Shown in pieces: positions 1 through 7,048 of a stretch of 11,093 bases of DNA. Under the pieces are notes generated by a model. The model was not told the DNA's origin, did no database searches, and was given only the letters and a program-made list of their open reading frames with translations. Within the stretch, counting starts at the first letter, position 1. The number at the start of each line of letters is the position of its first letter. This DNA is from M3007 sp038246345 (lineage in GTDB: Bacteria > Bacteroidota > Bacteroidia > Chitinophagales > Saprospiraceae). The position numbers and the translations under genes are program-made. The stretch spans positions 1-11,093 of the forward strand of contig JBBRWA010000208.1 in assembly GCA_038246345.1 (NCBI GenBank), written 5' to 3'.

Positions 1-1
1 C

Positions 2-709
2 AATAATCCTGCACCACTTGAAATTAAAGGCAAGGTAATTCTTGGAAGCCCCACTTTGCCCGCAATGGGCGTTTACGGGTTGGCCTTTAGCATGAACTAT
101 CCGGAATATGTTGGGCACAACCCAAGCGCCGACTACAAAAGTGACTTCTATGGTTCTCCCAACCACATGCTCTGGCTGGCAAAAGACAACTATGATCAAC
201 GTCAATTGGACTTAGGGGTTACGCGAAAAAATGGCCTTCAGGTAAATGGGTACGGATTGATTGCTGAAGTTACTTTCCGGGCAGACTTTATCATCGTTAT
301 TGATGTTATTGAACGCGGCGTTAATAAAGCCATACCCTTCACCGTGCCCATTCGCGGCATCCGTGCCATCGACAACAAGGGCAACATCAAATACATTTCC
401 ACACCAGAACAACAAGATACCGTGTGGATAAAACTCGTGGGCACCACGTCCACCAATGATGCCCTGGCGCGCCGTATCTCCCTGGCACCCAACCCAGCCA
501 GCGATTTTGTTACCCTGTACTTTGGCGACTTGAAGGTAGAGTCCATTGAGACGATCAATGTGTTCGGGCAGGTGCTGTCTCAGGTGCAACCTGGGGGCAA
601 TGAGCGCAGCACACGGCTAAATGTGGCTGGGCTTTCTGCGGGCGTTTATACGCTGCGGATCAGGACGGAGAAAGGAGTGGTGGAGAAGCAGTTGGTGGTG
701 GGCCGATAA
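2..709 (+). CDS. C-terminal part of a large secreted protein with a type IX secretion sorting tail (5' end outside window)
   Basis: The frame is open from base 2 to the TAA at 707-709 (235 codons), so this is the end of a gene that starts upstream of the window. Visible residues about 10-150 contain patterns such as VYGLAFSMNYPEYV, LDLGVTRKNG and VNGYGLIAEVTF. They resemble the cohesin-like beta-sandwich repeats seen in long Saprospiraceae adhesin-type proteins; that comparison is from memory. Residues about 159-235 form a typical Por-secretion tail: ISLAPNPASD, then INVFGQVL, then LSAGVYTLRIRTEKGVVEKQLVV. This domain directs proteins through the type IX system to the cell surface, where it is removed or attached to lipopolysaccharide. 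The tail is confident. The function of the rest is unknown. A long inverted repeat begins at the stop codon. Confidence 0.9.
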   Translation, partial: NNPAPLEIKGKVILGSPTLPAMGVYGLAFSMNYPEYVGHNPSADYKSDFYGSPNHMLWLAKDNYDQRQLDLGVTRKNGLQVNGYGLIAEVTFRADFIIVIDVIERGVNKAIPFTVPIRGIRAIDNKGNIKYISTPEQQDTVWIKLVGTTSTNDALARRISLAPNPASDFVTLYFGDLKVESIETINVFGQVLSQVQPGGNERSTRLNVAGLSAGVYTLRIRTEKGVVEKQLVVGR

Positions 710-793
710 AACCTCGTAGGTCTAAAACCTCAGAACCCTCCAAAAAACCAAGGTTTTTTGGAGGGTTCTGAGGTTTTAGACCTACGAGGTTTT
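708..793. terminator. Perfect 42-bp inverted repeat between convergent genes, probable bidirectional terminator
   Basis: Arms 708-749 and 752-793 are exact reverse complements around a two-base centre (AA at 750-751). The right arm ends in a run of five T (790-794), as expected for a Rho-independent terminator of the plus-strand gene that ends at 709. On the minus strand the hairpin lies downstream of the XRE gene, so it could serve both. The arm is much longer than an ordinary terminator and contains the octamer AAAACCTC twice (708-715 and 724-731). It may therefore be a dispersed palindromic repeat rather than only a terminator. Confidence 0.8.
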
Positions 794-851
794 TACACGA
801 AAGAACTCACATAAAGTCCCACGATAAATATGCCATTATGGACTTTTTTAC

Positions 852-1097
852 CTATGAGCCATCTGAAGGCAGTTCAAAATCAAACAAGTCCTTAACTGGG
901 ACCTCTAGTGCTTCGGCTATTTTAAATACTTGGCTCAACCCTGCACTAATAATTCCCCGTTCTATTCGGCTGATCTGGCTTAACTCGGAATCTGCTTTCC
1001 ATGCCAATTCTTCTTGGGACAAGTTTCGCGCTTTACGAAGCTCTCGCAACTGTTTGCCAAAGGCTTTCAATCCCTCCTTATGTACCGAATATTTCAC
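852..1097 (-). CDS. XRE/Cro-family helix-turn-helix transcriptional regulator
   Basis: This is a small DNA-binding protein of 81 residues from a GTG start at 1097-1095. It is essentially a single XRE helix-turn-helix domain covering most of its length: FGKQLRELRKARNLSQEELA, then the recognition-helix region SELSQISRIERG, then VFKIAEALEVPVKDLF. Such proteins are usually phage-type or stand-alone repressors. A longer frame begins at TTG 1121-1119, but that TTG is the end of a TATTTTTG promoter-like box (1126-1119), so transcription would start after it. The GTG start is preferred for that reason. A 14-bp palindrome lies 36 bases upstream of the GTG and may be its operator. The gene converges on the sorting-tail gene and diverges from the lipoprotein gene at 1316. 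The family call is sure; the target is inferred. Confidence 0.88.
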   Translation of the reverse strand: MKYSVHKEGLKAFGKQLRELRKARNLSQEELAWKADSELSQISRIERGIISAGLSQVFKIAEALEVPVKDLFDFELPSDGS

Positions 1098-1118
1098 GAT
1101 GCCATAATGAGGATGATT

Positions 1119-1126
1119 CAAAAATA
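1119..1126 (-). promoter_or_regulatory. Candidate -7 box for the XRE gene
   Basis: On the minus strand this reads TATTTTTG, an exact match to the Bacteroidota -7 consensus TAnnTTTG. No good TTTG -33 element sits at the usual 19-21 base distance, and the nearest TTTG, inside the palindrome, is only 9 bases away. The predicted transcript start, a few bases downstream, falls before the GTG at 1097 but after the TTG at 1121. Confidence 0.4.
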
Positions 1127-1132
1127 AAATTT

Positions 1133-1146
1133 AGGCAAATTTGCCT
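1133..1146. promoter_or_regulatory. 14-bp perfect palindrome, candidate operator of the XRE protein
   Basis: AGGCAAATTTGCCT is a perfect dyad between the divergent XRE and lipoprotein genes. It overlaps the TTTG that could act as the -33 element of the plus-strand promoter and lies just upstream of the minus-strand -7 box. A dimeric XRE protein bound here would be placed to block both promoters. That this protein binds this site is inference. Confidence 0.5.
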
Positions 1147-1173
1147 CTTTTTAATAATTATTTACTATTTTTG
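1140..1173 (+). promoter_or_regulatory. Candidate Bacteroidota promoter for the lipoprotein cluster
   Basis: TTTG at 1140-1143 and TATTTTTG at 1166-1173 match the -33 and -7 elements (TTTG, TAnnTTTG) used by the Bacteroidota primary sigma factor. The spacer is 22 bases, slightly longer than typical. The -33 element lies inside the 14-bp palindrome. A transcript starting near 1180 would have a leader of about 135-145 bases before the lipoprotein start. Confidence 0.5.
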
Positions 1174-1315
1174 TGCGTGAATCCTTATTTTATAACCCGA
1201 TGGCCAGGCCCCAGCTTCTCCTTAAAGCTCCGAACCCATCCAAACACCACAAATGATGCTCAATTATCAGAAAGTACCAGCTTCATTTTCTACAAACTCC
1301 CCATTTGTTTTTCTA

Positions 1316-3391
1316 ATGTTTTTGATGTCAACTTGTCGAAGTAGCGGTCTAATTTTTTTATTTTTTGGAGTGGTATTTTATAGTGGATGTAAGAAAGAAA
1401 GCTCCATAATCGATCCCCCGAATACACATAATTCCCAGCTTTCGGTTGAAGATATTATCGCTAAATATGGCAGTTATGAGCATACAGGAGGCGTATTTGA
1501 ACGTTCTGGCACAAAATTGCCACTTGATTTTATCCCAATATGGAAAGAAGCCAGCGTTTATGCAGATTCAACTTTTCCGCTCATATTGGTGCCTGTTGAT
1601 ACGCCATGCATCTGTCCTGGGTCGAGGTTTGGCGGCAATTTTGCTTTTTTTCGAGACCAGTTCGGAGAAATTAAAAGCAGGTTGTTGCTCTGGGAGACAG
1701 ATTCACTTTCACCTTACGCTGCCAATTCAGCACCATTGCGCACAAACAGCAATTTTTCCGGATGGATGCTTTCCGTTTCGGAACTTGACTCCGTCAATGG
1801 GATTGCCAAAATCATAAACGGCAATGTTGTTTCCTCGAAAAAAGGTGCCTATTCATTTTACGATTTGCCAATTATTGCCAACCTGCCTGGTGCAAATACT
1901 GCAGATGATAGAGATTGGCCGCCAAGATGGTTGCAGTGGCTTTTTGGACAAAGTGGCGAACCCTGCCCTAATAATTTAGGCCCTGATGGCGGAGGCTGGT
2001 GGAACGAATTTTGGAGGAATATAGGGTCATTCTTTGCAAGCAATATATGGGACACTGAAGACGGCGAGCATGTTAGTTATTCTCCATTTAACTTCTTTTT
2101 CGGAAATGGACTTGTAAACCCCGGTGACGGCTATGTGCCCCCGGGAAGCTCTAGCGTTTTTGACCAAAACTGGGTGAATCAAAACAACACATGTACATTC
2201 ATACGACAATACATAGAGTCCATTGGTGAAATTCCAGCAGGTTATAGCCAAGCAGATTTGCGTTATTGCCAACTTGTAAGCGATCTGGGTATCGATGCCG
2301 CTTCAAGCAGATGTCTTTTTGCCCAATATGGGTCTTCCTTTATTGATAATTTCTATGAGCATTGGGAACAAAGCGACAAAAGTATTGCGACAGCTGAATT
2401 GCTGAAAAAATATCTCACTGCCCGCTGTCAATCAAGTCCCTCGGTGTTGTTTGCAGACATTATCAAACAACAATTTTGTCTTCATGGAAGTTCAATGGAT
2501 ATATGGCTTGAATTGATGGATCAATGCGGCACTAATGAGCAGTCTTTTGAACAGGGATTGGGTGTCGACCCAAACCTTTCTAGTTGCATACAGGGTCTTG
2601 TAAAGAAAAACAGGAAGAGCTTTTTTCAAACCTATGGGATAAACCTAAGCGATGCTCAATTGGGAAATCTGATTGATATCTGCGAATATAGTGATATCCT
2701 GAATGAAAGTTCAATGCCCTGTTTTGCCAAACAATTGCAAGCATTTAACAATAAATATGGCGTGAATTTGTTGGATGAAGGCACTGCTGAAATGGCGCTT
2801 GACTGTTTTATGTCAAACTCGGGATGTGGAGGAGGAGCATTTGAGGAGTGCGTAATTAATACTTTGATTTCTGGCTTTATTGACCCTCCGGCAGCACCGA
2901 TAAATGACCCAATTTCAACATTTCGACGTATTTGCCCTTCGGTTTTCACTTTTTACACAAGGTCAAATTGGGCAACTGGAACTCCATTAAAAGCTGCCAC
3001 TTTAACGAATGTCCACTTTTCGTTTTCATTTAACGGTAGCCAACTACCGCTGCAAATAGGGAACCTTTGCATTGAAGTGAATCAATATAGTGGAGGCCCA
3101 ACGTGCCTTCTGAATGCAGATGCAACCTCTGCATCTGCAATTAATACTGCAGTAGATCTAACTCAAAATTTTATTAACACCCTTGATCCTAGTTTACCTT
3201 TAGATCAAGTAAATAGTCAAATAAAATTTTTTCTATTCACCAGAATAAACAGAGAACTCCAAAGACAATTTAGTGATTGCGATAGTAAATACGGAGCAGG
3301 AGCGAATAACCCAACATCCGCCATGTCTTTTAATATTGCATATGATGTTACACCAACGAACTGCGACATCAAAATGGCAGATTGCAATTAG
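1316..3391 (+). CDS. Cys-rich lipoprotein of unknown function, C-terminus probably cut by a frameshift
   Basis: I do not recognise this family. ATGs at 1253, 1256, 1316 and 1325 are in frame. The ones at 1316 or 1325 give a normal lipoprotein signal: short basic n-region (STCRS), hydrophobic core GLIFLFFGVVF, lipobox YSGC, then KKESS. Starting at 1253 would put 24 ordinary residues before it. The mature protein has an N-terminal region with VDTPCICPG and Trp/Gly-rich stretches. A helical Cys-containing middle follows (for example AELLKKYLTARC, then CFAKQLQAFNNKYG). The last part looks beta-rich (LTNVHFSFSFNGSQLPLQIGNLCIEV). About 20 cysteines in the mature part suggest an oxidising location. 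The frame ends DIKMADCN-stop; an extra A in the A4 run at 3371-3374 would explain why a plausible C-terminus continues in another frame to 3500 (see next entry). The next gene starts at 3519. Confidence 0.75.
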   Translation: MFLMSTCRSSGLIFLFFGVVFYSGCKKESSIIDPPNTHNSQLSVEDIIAKYGSYEHTGGVFERSGTKLPLDFIPIWKEASVYADSTFPLILVPVDTPCICPGSRFGGNFAFFRDQFGEIKSRLLLWETDSLSPYAANSAPLRTNSNFSGWMLSVSELDSVNGIAKIINGNVVSSKKGAYSFYDLPIIANLPGANTADDRDWPPRWLQWLFGQSGEPCPNNLGPDGGGWWNEFWRNIGSFFASNIWDTEDGEHVSYSPFNFFFGNGLVNPGDGYVPPGSSSVFDQNWVNQNNTCTFIRQYIESIGEIPAGYSQADLRYCQLVSDLGIDAASSRCLFAQYGSSFIDNFYEHWEQSDKSIATAELLKKYLTARCQSSPSVLFADIIKQQFCLHGSSMDIWLELMDQCGTNEQSFEQGLGVDPNLSSCIQGLVKKNRKSFFQTYGINLSDAQLGNLIDICEYSDILNESSMPCFAKQLQAFNNKYGVNLLDEGTAEMALDCFMSNSGCGGGAFEECVINTLISGFIDPPAAPINDPISTFRRICPSVFTFYTRSNWATGTPLKAATLTNVHFSFSFNGSQLPLQIGNLCIEVNQYSGGPTCLLNADATSASAINTAVDLTQNFINTLDPSLPLDQVNSQIKFFLFTRINRELQRQFSDCDSKYGAGANNPTSAMSFNIAYDVTPTNCDIKMADCN

Positions 3392-3500
3392 CGGCCTGGG
3401 TTTCGATATAAAGTTGAAATTTTCTAAAGCGGAAAATGAGTATTTTGGCAGGTTTGGGTTTGGAAAACACGCTCAACTTGGTGCCAGATTTCTCTTCTAA
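3375..3500 (+). pseudogene. Displaced C-terminal 41 codons of the preceding lipoprotein gene
   Basis: Frame 3 from 3375 reads WQIAISGLGFDIKLKF, later FGRFGFGKHAQLGARFLF, and stops at 3498-3500. The alternating hydrophobic/polar pattern and the terminal Phe are like a final outer-membrane or beta-sheet strand. Omitting one A from the run 3371-3374 joins it smoothly to the preceding frame (NCDIK then WQIAI) and gives a protein of about 748 residues counted from 1253. The gap to the next gene then becomes 18 bases, a normal operon spacing, rather than 127. The join is inferred and could reflect a sequencing error, a real mutation or programmed slippage. Confidence 0.5.
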
Positions 3501-3518
3501 CAATTAAAGCCTGATCTT

Positions 3519-4154
3519 ATGAAATACCTATTCTATAGCATTGTATGCAGTATACCATTCCTTGCACAAATTAGTTGCAGCCCTATAAAAAATAAGGCGA
3601 CCCCTCAAACAATTTCAATAGCAGAACTGTCAAGTATGGCAATATTCCAGCACCTGAATTCAGAGACAACTGATTTCTTCAACCAATTTAGCAAAGGATT
3701 GCCTAAAATTAACCCTTGGCTATGCGCTCGCGATACGATTCGCCAGAAGGATACCCTCTATTTCTTTGGATCCCTGGATTTTGATTTAATCACCAAGCCT
3801 ATCGCAAAAGATTCCTTCCGCCTAACCATCCCCGACTCGTTGAAATTGAAATATCGATACATAGGGGAAACATCGAACAACATGCGTGATTTTGCAACAA
3901 TTTATGAATTCTCTCCATTGCTGCCAACAGCCGACCCGAAAATATTTTTAATACAGGAGTTTATTTGGCACAATGACTGTGGCGATCTAAAAGCTCTTCA
4001 AGATACTATTTGTACTAGGTTTGGAAGCAGGCGTTTTTTAAAATTTAAAATTGAAAACAATAAGATTGATTTTGTAGAACCAGTCGGAATACCTAATGAT
4101 AACAATGATGTATTGTTTTTCCCATGGTTTCACAGAAGAAAACTAAATAATTGA
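3519..4154 (+). CDS. Exported protein of unknown function, possible lipoprotein (211 residues)
   Basis: The protein begins with a clear signal peptide, MKYLFYSIVCSIPFLAQISC, followed by SPIKNK. Cys20 could be lipid-modified, although Gln at -3 is not a typical lipobox residue, so ordinary signal peptidase I cleavage is also possible. The mature part has no motif I can name. It includes WLCARDTIRQKDTLYFFGSL, then YRYIGETSNNMRDFATIYEF and IWHNDCGDL, and ends VEPVGIPNDNNDVLFFPWF plus basic residues. It follows the lipoprotein gene in the same direction and probably shares its transcript. Its last 32 codons recur in diverged form at 4718-4816, showing that the gene family was duplicated here. A role as a partner or immunity protein of the upstream lipoprotein is conceivable but unproven. 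Confidence 0.8.
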   Translation: MKYLFYSIVCSIPFLAQISCSPIKNKATPQTISIAELSSMAIFQHLNSETTDFFNQFSKGLPKINPWLCARDTIRQKDTLYFFGSLDFDLITKPIAKDSFRLTIPDSLKLKYRYIGETSNNMRDFATIYEFSPLLPTADPKIFLIQEFIWHNDCGDLKALQDTICTRFGSRRFLKFKIENNKIDFVEPVGIPNDNNDVLFFPWFHRRKLNN

Positions 4155-4339
4155 GGAAAAGGAGGGTACCAATGGACACAACCGCTCGACGTGATTCGAC
4201 CCTATGCCAAAGAATTTGTCAAGGGTCTGGTGAGAGCTTTGACAATAAAAAAAAATGGCAATGATGTTCAGTGGCTTGGCTTGTCGGCTGCGTGTGCATT
4301 CGCAGAATTTTTCATCTTTAGGGAATTGTCAATAGTTTT
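4155..4339 (+). other. Stretch between two genes with a start-less open frame, possible gene remnant
   Basis: Directly after the TGA at 4152-4154 the same frame stays open for 62 codons to the TGA at 4341-4343. It reads protein-like text such as WTQPLDVIRPYAKEF and VQWLGLSAACAFAEFFIF. There is no good start codon at its beginning (a GTG lies at 4191). It could be the remains of a decayed gene or chance. I see no promoter or terminator here, only an A9 run at 4248-4256. Confidence 0.25.
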
Positions 4340-4681
4340 ATGAAAAAAAAGCTAATTATTAGGTTGAGTCTCTTTGTTATTATTTTACTTTTCATCCTAA
4401 ACAACGGAGTTACAAAGTATTTCATTCCGCTTCCATCAAGCTGGCCGCACAAATATTGCGCGGACAGGGGCAATTTTTGTACCCTTGAGAAAGGAAAAGG
4501 CCGTGACACTTTTGGAAGTGTGCTTATAGCCTTTAATCGATATAAGGACGAAACAAAACAACCCGACCTTATGCTGTATCGGCGATTTTACCGGAAATGG
4601 TGGCAAGTATGGAATTGGGGGGAATATATTTTTGCGCCCTATTGGTCATGCCCCTATGCTGAAAGGGACGAGGACACCTAA
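4340..4681 (+). CDS. Small exported or membrane-anchored protein of unknown function (113 residues)
   Basis: The N-terminus MKKKLIIRLSLFVIILLFIL is a strongly basic then hydrophobic segment. It could be an uncleaved anchor or a signal peptide, as no obvious cleavage site follows. The rest is polar and aromatic-rich, with KYCADRGNFCTLEKGKGRD (two cysteines) and a C-terminal YRRFYRKWWQVWNWGEY followed by PYWSCPYAERDED. Short proteins with a similar Trp/Tyr-rich ending occur in Bacteroidota accessory clusters, but I cannot name a family. The gene sits between the 211-residue gene and the decayed copy of it. The 185-base gap upstream means it may or may not be co-transcribed. The codons look natural and the start is unambiguous. 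Confidence 0.65.
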   Translation: MKKKLIIRLSLFVIILLFILNNGVTKYFIPLPSSWPHKYCADRGNFCTLEKGKGRDTFGSVLIAFNRYKDETKQPDLMLYRRFYRKWWQVWNWGEYIFAPYWSCPYAERDEDT

Positions 4682-4711
4682 ATGGAAAGCTAAATTGCTT
4701 GCGATGATAGG

Positions 4712-4816
4712 CTGTAAAACAACAAGGTCGATTTTGTGGAACCTGTCGGAATGGCCGATGATAGCAATGACATGGTAGCATTCCCTTGGTTCCCCAAGAA
4801 AAAACTAACAGCGTAA
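4712..4816 (+). pseudogene. 3' remnant of a second copy of the 211-residue exported-protein gene
   Basis: From 4718 the frame reads NNKVDFVEPVGMADDSNDMV, then AFPWFPKKKLTA and TAA at 4814-4816. This aligns without gaps to the end of the gene at 3519-4154 (NNKIDFVEPVGIPNDNNDVL, then FFPWFHRRKLNN). Just before it, CTGTAA stands where the intact gene has ATTGAA, so a Glu codon has become a stop. No start codon or upstream coding part remains, and the 113-residue gene occupies the space. The homology is plain at both DNA and protein level. Confidence 0.85.
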
Positions 4817-4872
4817 ATATTCCTATTGAAACCCAAGGTGCTTGGTATACCTAAGCGAAGCTCGATGTAACC

Positions 4873-4902
4873 CCCTCCCCGAAGGGGGAGGGTTGGGGAG
4901 GG
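4873..4902 (-). terminator. GC-rich hairpin at the 3' end of the S9 peptidase gene, with G-quadruplex-like repeat
   Basis: CCCTCCCC (4873-4880) can pair with GGGGAGGG (4885-4892) across a GAAG loop. The same octamer recurs at 4895-4902, giving an alternative partner. The element ends one base before the peptidase stop codon complement (4904-4906). There is no T run on the minus strand, so it is not a canonical Rho-independent terminator, though it may act as a 3' stabilising hairpin. A small dyad CCAAG/CTTGG (4833-4845) lies beside it. Confidence 0.45.
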
Positions 4903-4903
4903 C

Positions 4904-7048
4904 TCACAAATTCGCCTTGAAAAACGCTTCTATCTTCTCAAACAAATGCACCCTATCCTTGCCAAGCACATTGTGCGGGTGTTCAGGATAGACAAAATAG
5001 TCGATCTGCTTGCCTTTGCGCACACATTCCTGGATATACTTCAAGGAATGCTGCCACAACACCACATCGTCGGAAGAGCCGTGGATCATGAGCAAACGGC
5101 CATTCAGGTTATCGATGTAGTTGAACAAGCTACTTTTTTTATAGCCCTCTGGATTTTCTTGTGGCATATCCATGTATCGTTCGGTGTACATGATTTCGTA
5201 CATACTCCAGTCGATGACCGGGCCGCCTGCTACGCCGCAACGGAATATACCTTTGGCCTCCGGGCGGGTCATAAGGGAAGTGGTCATAAAGCCGCCATAG
5301 CTCCAGCCAAACACCCCAATTCTATCGCCATCAATAAATGTTTGAGCTTTGAGATAGCTTACGCCTGTCAGTTGATCTTCTATTTCCGCAGTGCCTGCTT
5401 GTCGGAAAATAGCGTTTTCAAACGCAGCGCCGCGGTTGGCGGAACCACGGCCATCCAGCACAAAAACAACGTAGCCTTCCTGTGCCATGCGGTGCATCCA
5501 CAGCTCGCCACTGCCGAGCCAGGTATTCGCAACCAACTGCACGTGCGGGCCATTGTACACGTACACGATGGCGGGATATTTCTTTTTAGAATCAAAATCA
5601 GGCGGCAGTATCATCCGGGCATTCAGCACGGGGCCGCCGGGCGATGGAAGTGTCACCATGCGGGTCAGGCCAAGCTGGTAGCCCTCAAGTGGGTTTTTAG
5701 CGCCAAAAACAATTTCCCGCTTGGCCGTATTTTTCCATTGCGACAAGTAGATAAAACGCGGTGTTGCAGCATTGGAAAACACATCAAGTGCCCATTCTCC
5801 CGTGCTGTTTACCATGGCATTGTGGATGCCCTCTTCACCGTTGAGGCGGGTGAAAACACCTGTTTTTAAATTAGCGCTAAAGACATAGCGGTTTAAGCCC
5901 GTTTCGTCGGCCACCTGGTAAAAGCAGTTTGCTCCCTTGGCATCAAATCCATAAAAATTGGTAACAGGCATGGCACCGCGGCTTACTTGGGTGACGGCTT
6001 TGTCGGACAAATTATAACGGTACAAGTGGTTAAAACCGTCGCGTTCGCTTTGCCAAAGAAACTGGTCGTTGCTCCCAGGTATGAATGCAGCGGGTACTTC
6101 AGGCTCCACCCATTTATCGCTGGTCTCTTCAAAAATCGTCTTGACAAATACGCCAGTGCTGGCATCGTATTGGTTGAGCCACAGGTGATTTTGACCGCGA
6201 TTGACAACAGCGATGAGGATGTACTTGTCATCCGGTGTCCAGGCGATATTGGTCAGGTATTGTTCAGGGTCAGCGCCTTCTGGCAATGTTTTCAGGTACA
6301 TTTTCTGCCCTGTTTGGGTATCATACACACCGAGCGTAACGTGGTGGCTTTTGGCGCCCGCAAATGGGTACCGGATCTCGCGCACTTGCGCAGGCATGGA
6401 ATCGAGCACATAAATCGGGTATTTGGTTACCATGCTTTCATCCATGCGGTAGAAAGCAAGTTTGCGGCCAGAGGGGCTCCAGAAAGTACCATTGTGGATA
6501 CCAAATTCATCGCGGTGGACACTTTTGCCGTACACGATGCCATCGCCTTCACTTTTGGCTACGCCCAGTTCTTTCCCACCGATGTTCACCCAAAGGTCGT
6601 TGCCAAGCGTGTAGGCAGCCATATAAGTTTTTGGATTGATGTCCAGGTTTTCTGCTTCGGCGGGAAACCAGTTTTTGCGATTGATGCCATCAGCGGCAGC
6701 GTAAGTATACACCTCTTTATTGGTGTTAAACCAAAAGGAATTGACATCTATCCAGTTCAGGTTGGGTAATCCTTGTAGTGCTGGGGTCCCAAGGGCGCTT
6801 AGTTTTTCATTGAGCACTGGAAACAAATCGAGTGTATCAATGAGCAAATCAGCGGCATTGACACGGACAATTTTATTACTGACCACGTGGGTAAATTGTG
6901 CCACACCTGGAATCCATTGCAGTTGGCGCAGATTGGCAGGGGCCAAGGCAGCGCGACCCTTCAGGATCGCATCCGACATCGTTATTTTATTTTGTGCAAA
7001 GAGAAAGAATGGAAGGAAAAGCAGGGCAATGCTGAGCGTTTTTTTCAT
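4904..7048 (-). CDS. Secreted dipeptidyl-peptidase IV-like serine peptidase (family S9B)
   Basis: The protein probably removes N-terminal dipeptides (typically X-Pro or X-Ala) from peptides in the periplasm or at the cell surface. The start MKKTLSIALLFLPFFLFAQ is a Sec signal peptide with cleavage after AQ. Residues about 90-460 form the DPP IV N-terminal beta-propeller, including WSPSGRKLAFYRMDES near 190-205. That DE pair occupies the place of the substrate-amine-binding Glu pair of DPP IV. Residues about 480-714 are the alpha/beta-hydrolase domain. The nucleophile is Ser583 in GWSYGG, the Asp is 660 in HGSSDD, and the His is 692 in PEHPHNV, so the triad is complete. The 714-residue length is normal for the family. 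The gene stands alone on its strand, with convergent genes downstream and the RNA/repeat region upstream. Exact substrate preference is not readable. Confidence 0.95.
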   Translation of the reverse strand: MKKTLSIALLFLPFFLFAQNKITMSDAILKGRAALAPANLRQLQWIPGVAQFTHVVSNKIVRVNAADLLIDTLDLFPVLNEKLSALGTPALQGLPNLNWIDVNSFWFNTNKEVYTYAAADGINRKNWFPAEAENLDINPKTYMAAYTLGNDLWVNIGGKELGVAKSEGDGIVYGKSVHRDEFGIHNGTFWSPSGRKLAFYRMDESMVTKYPIYVLDSMPAQVREIRYPFAGAKSHHVTLGVYDTQTGQKMYLKTLPEGADPEQYLTNIAWTPDDKYILIAVVNRGQNHLWLNQYDASTGVFVKTIFEETSDKWVEPEVPAAFIPGSNDQFLWQSERDGFNHLYRYNLSDKAVTQVSRGAMPVTNFYGFDAKGANCFYQVADETGLNRYVFSANLKTGVFTRLNGEEGIHNAMVNSTGEWALDVFSNAATPRFIYLSQWKNTAKREIVFGAKNPLEGYQLGLTRMVTLPSPGGPVLNARMILPPDFDSKKKYPAIVYVYNGPHVQLVANTWLGSGELWMHRMAQEGYVVFVLDGRGSANRGAAFENAIFRQAGTAEIEDQLTGVSYLKAQTFIDGDRIGVFGWSYGGFMTTSLMTRPEAKGIFRCGVAGGPVIDWSMYEIMYTERYMDMPQENPEGYKKSSLFNYIDNLNGRLLMIHGSSDDVVLWQHSLKYIQECVRKGKQIDYFVYPEHPHNVLGKDRVHLFEKIEAFFKANL

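Noticed and set aside
838..1107. Plus-strand open frame of 89 codons
   Set aside because: It is the complement of the XRE gene, which has a clear helix-turn-helix domain.
1253..1315. N-terminal extension of the large lipoprotein from ATG 1253
   Set aside because: It would put 21-24 non-signal residues ahead of a normal lipoprotein signal; starts at 1316 or 1325 fit better, though 1253 is not excluded.
4946..5869. Plus-strand open frame of 307 codons
   Set aside because: It is antisense to the S9 peptidase gene, whose catalytic residues are complete. Its translation is rich in His/Cys and has no domain; it is a shadow frame.
5987..6769. Plus-strand open frame of 260 codons
   Set aside because: It is also antisense to the S9 peptidase propeller and has no signal, start context or recognisable motif.
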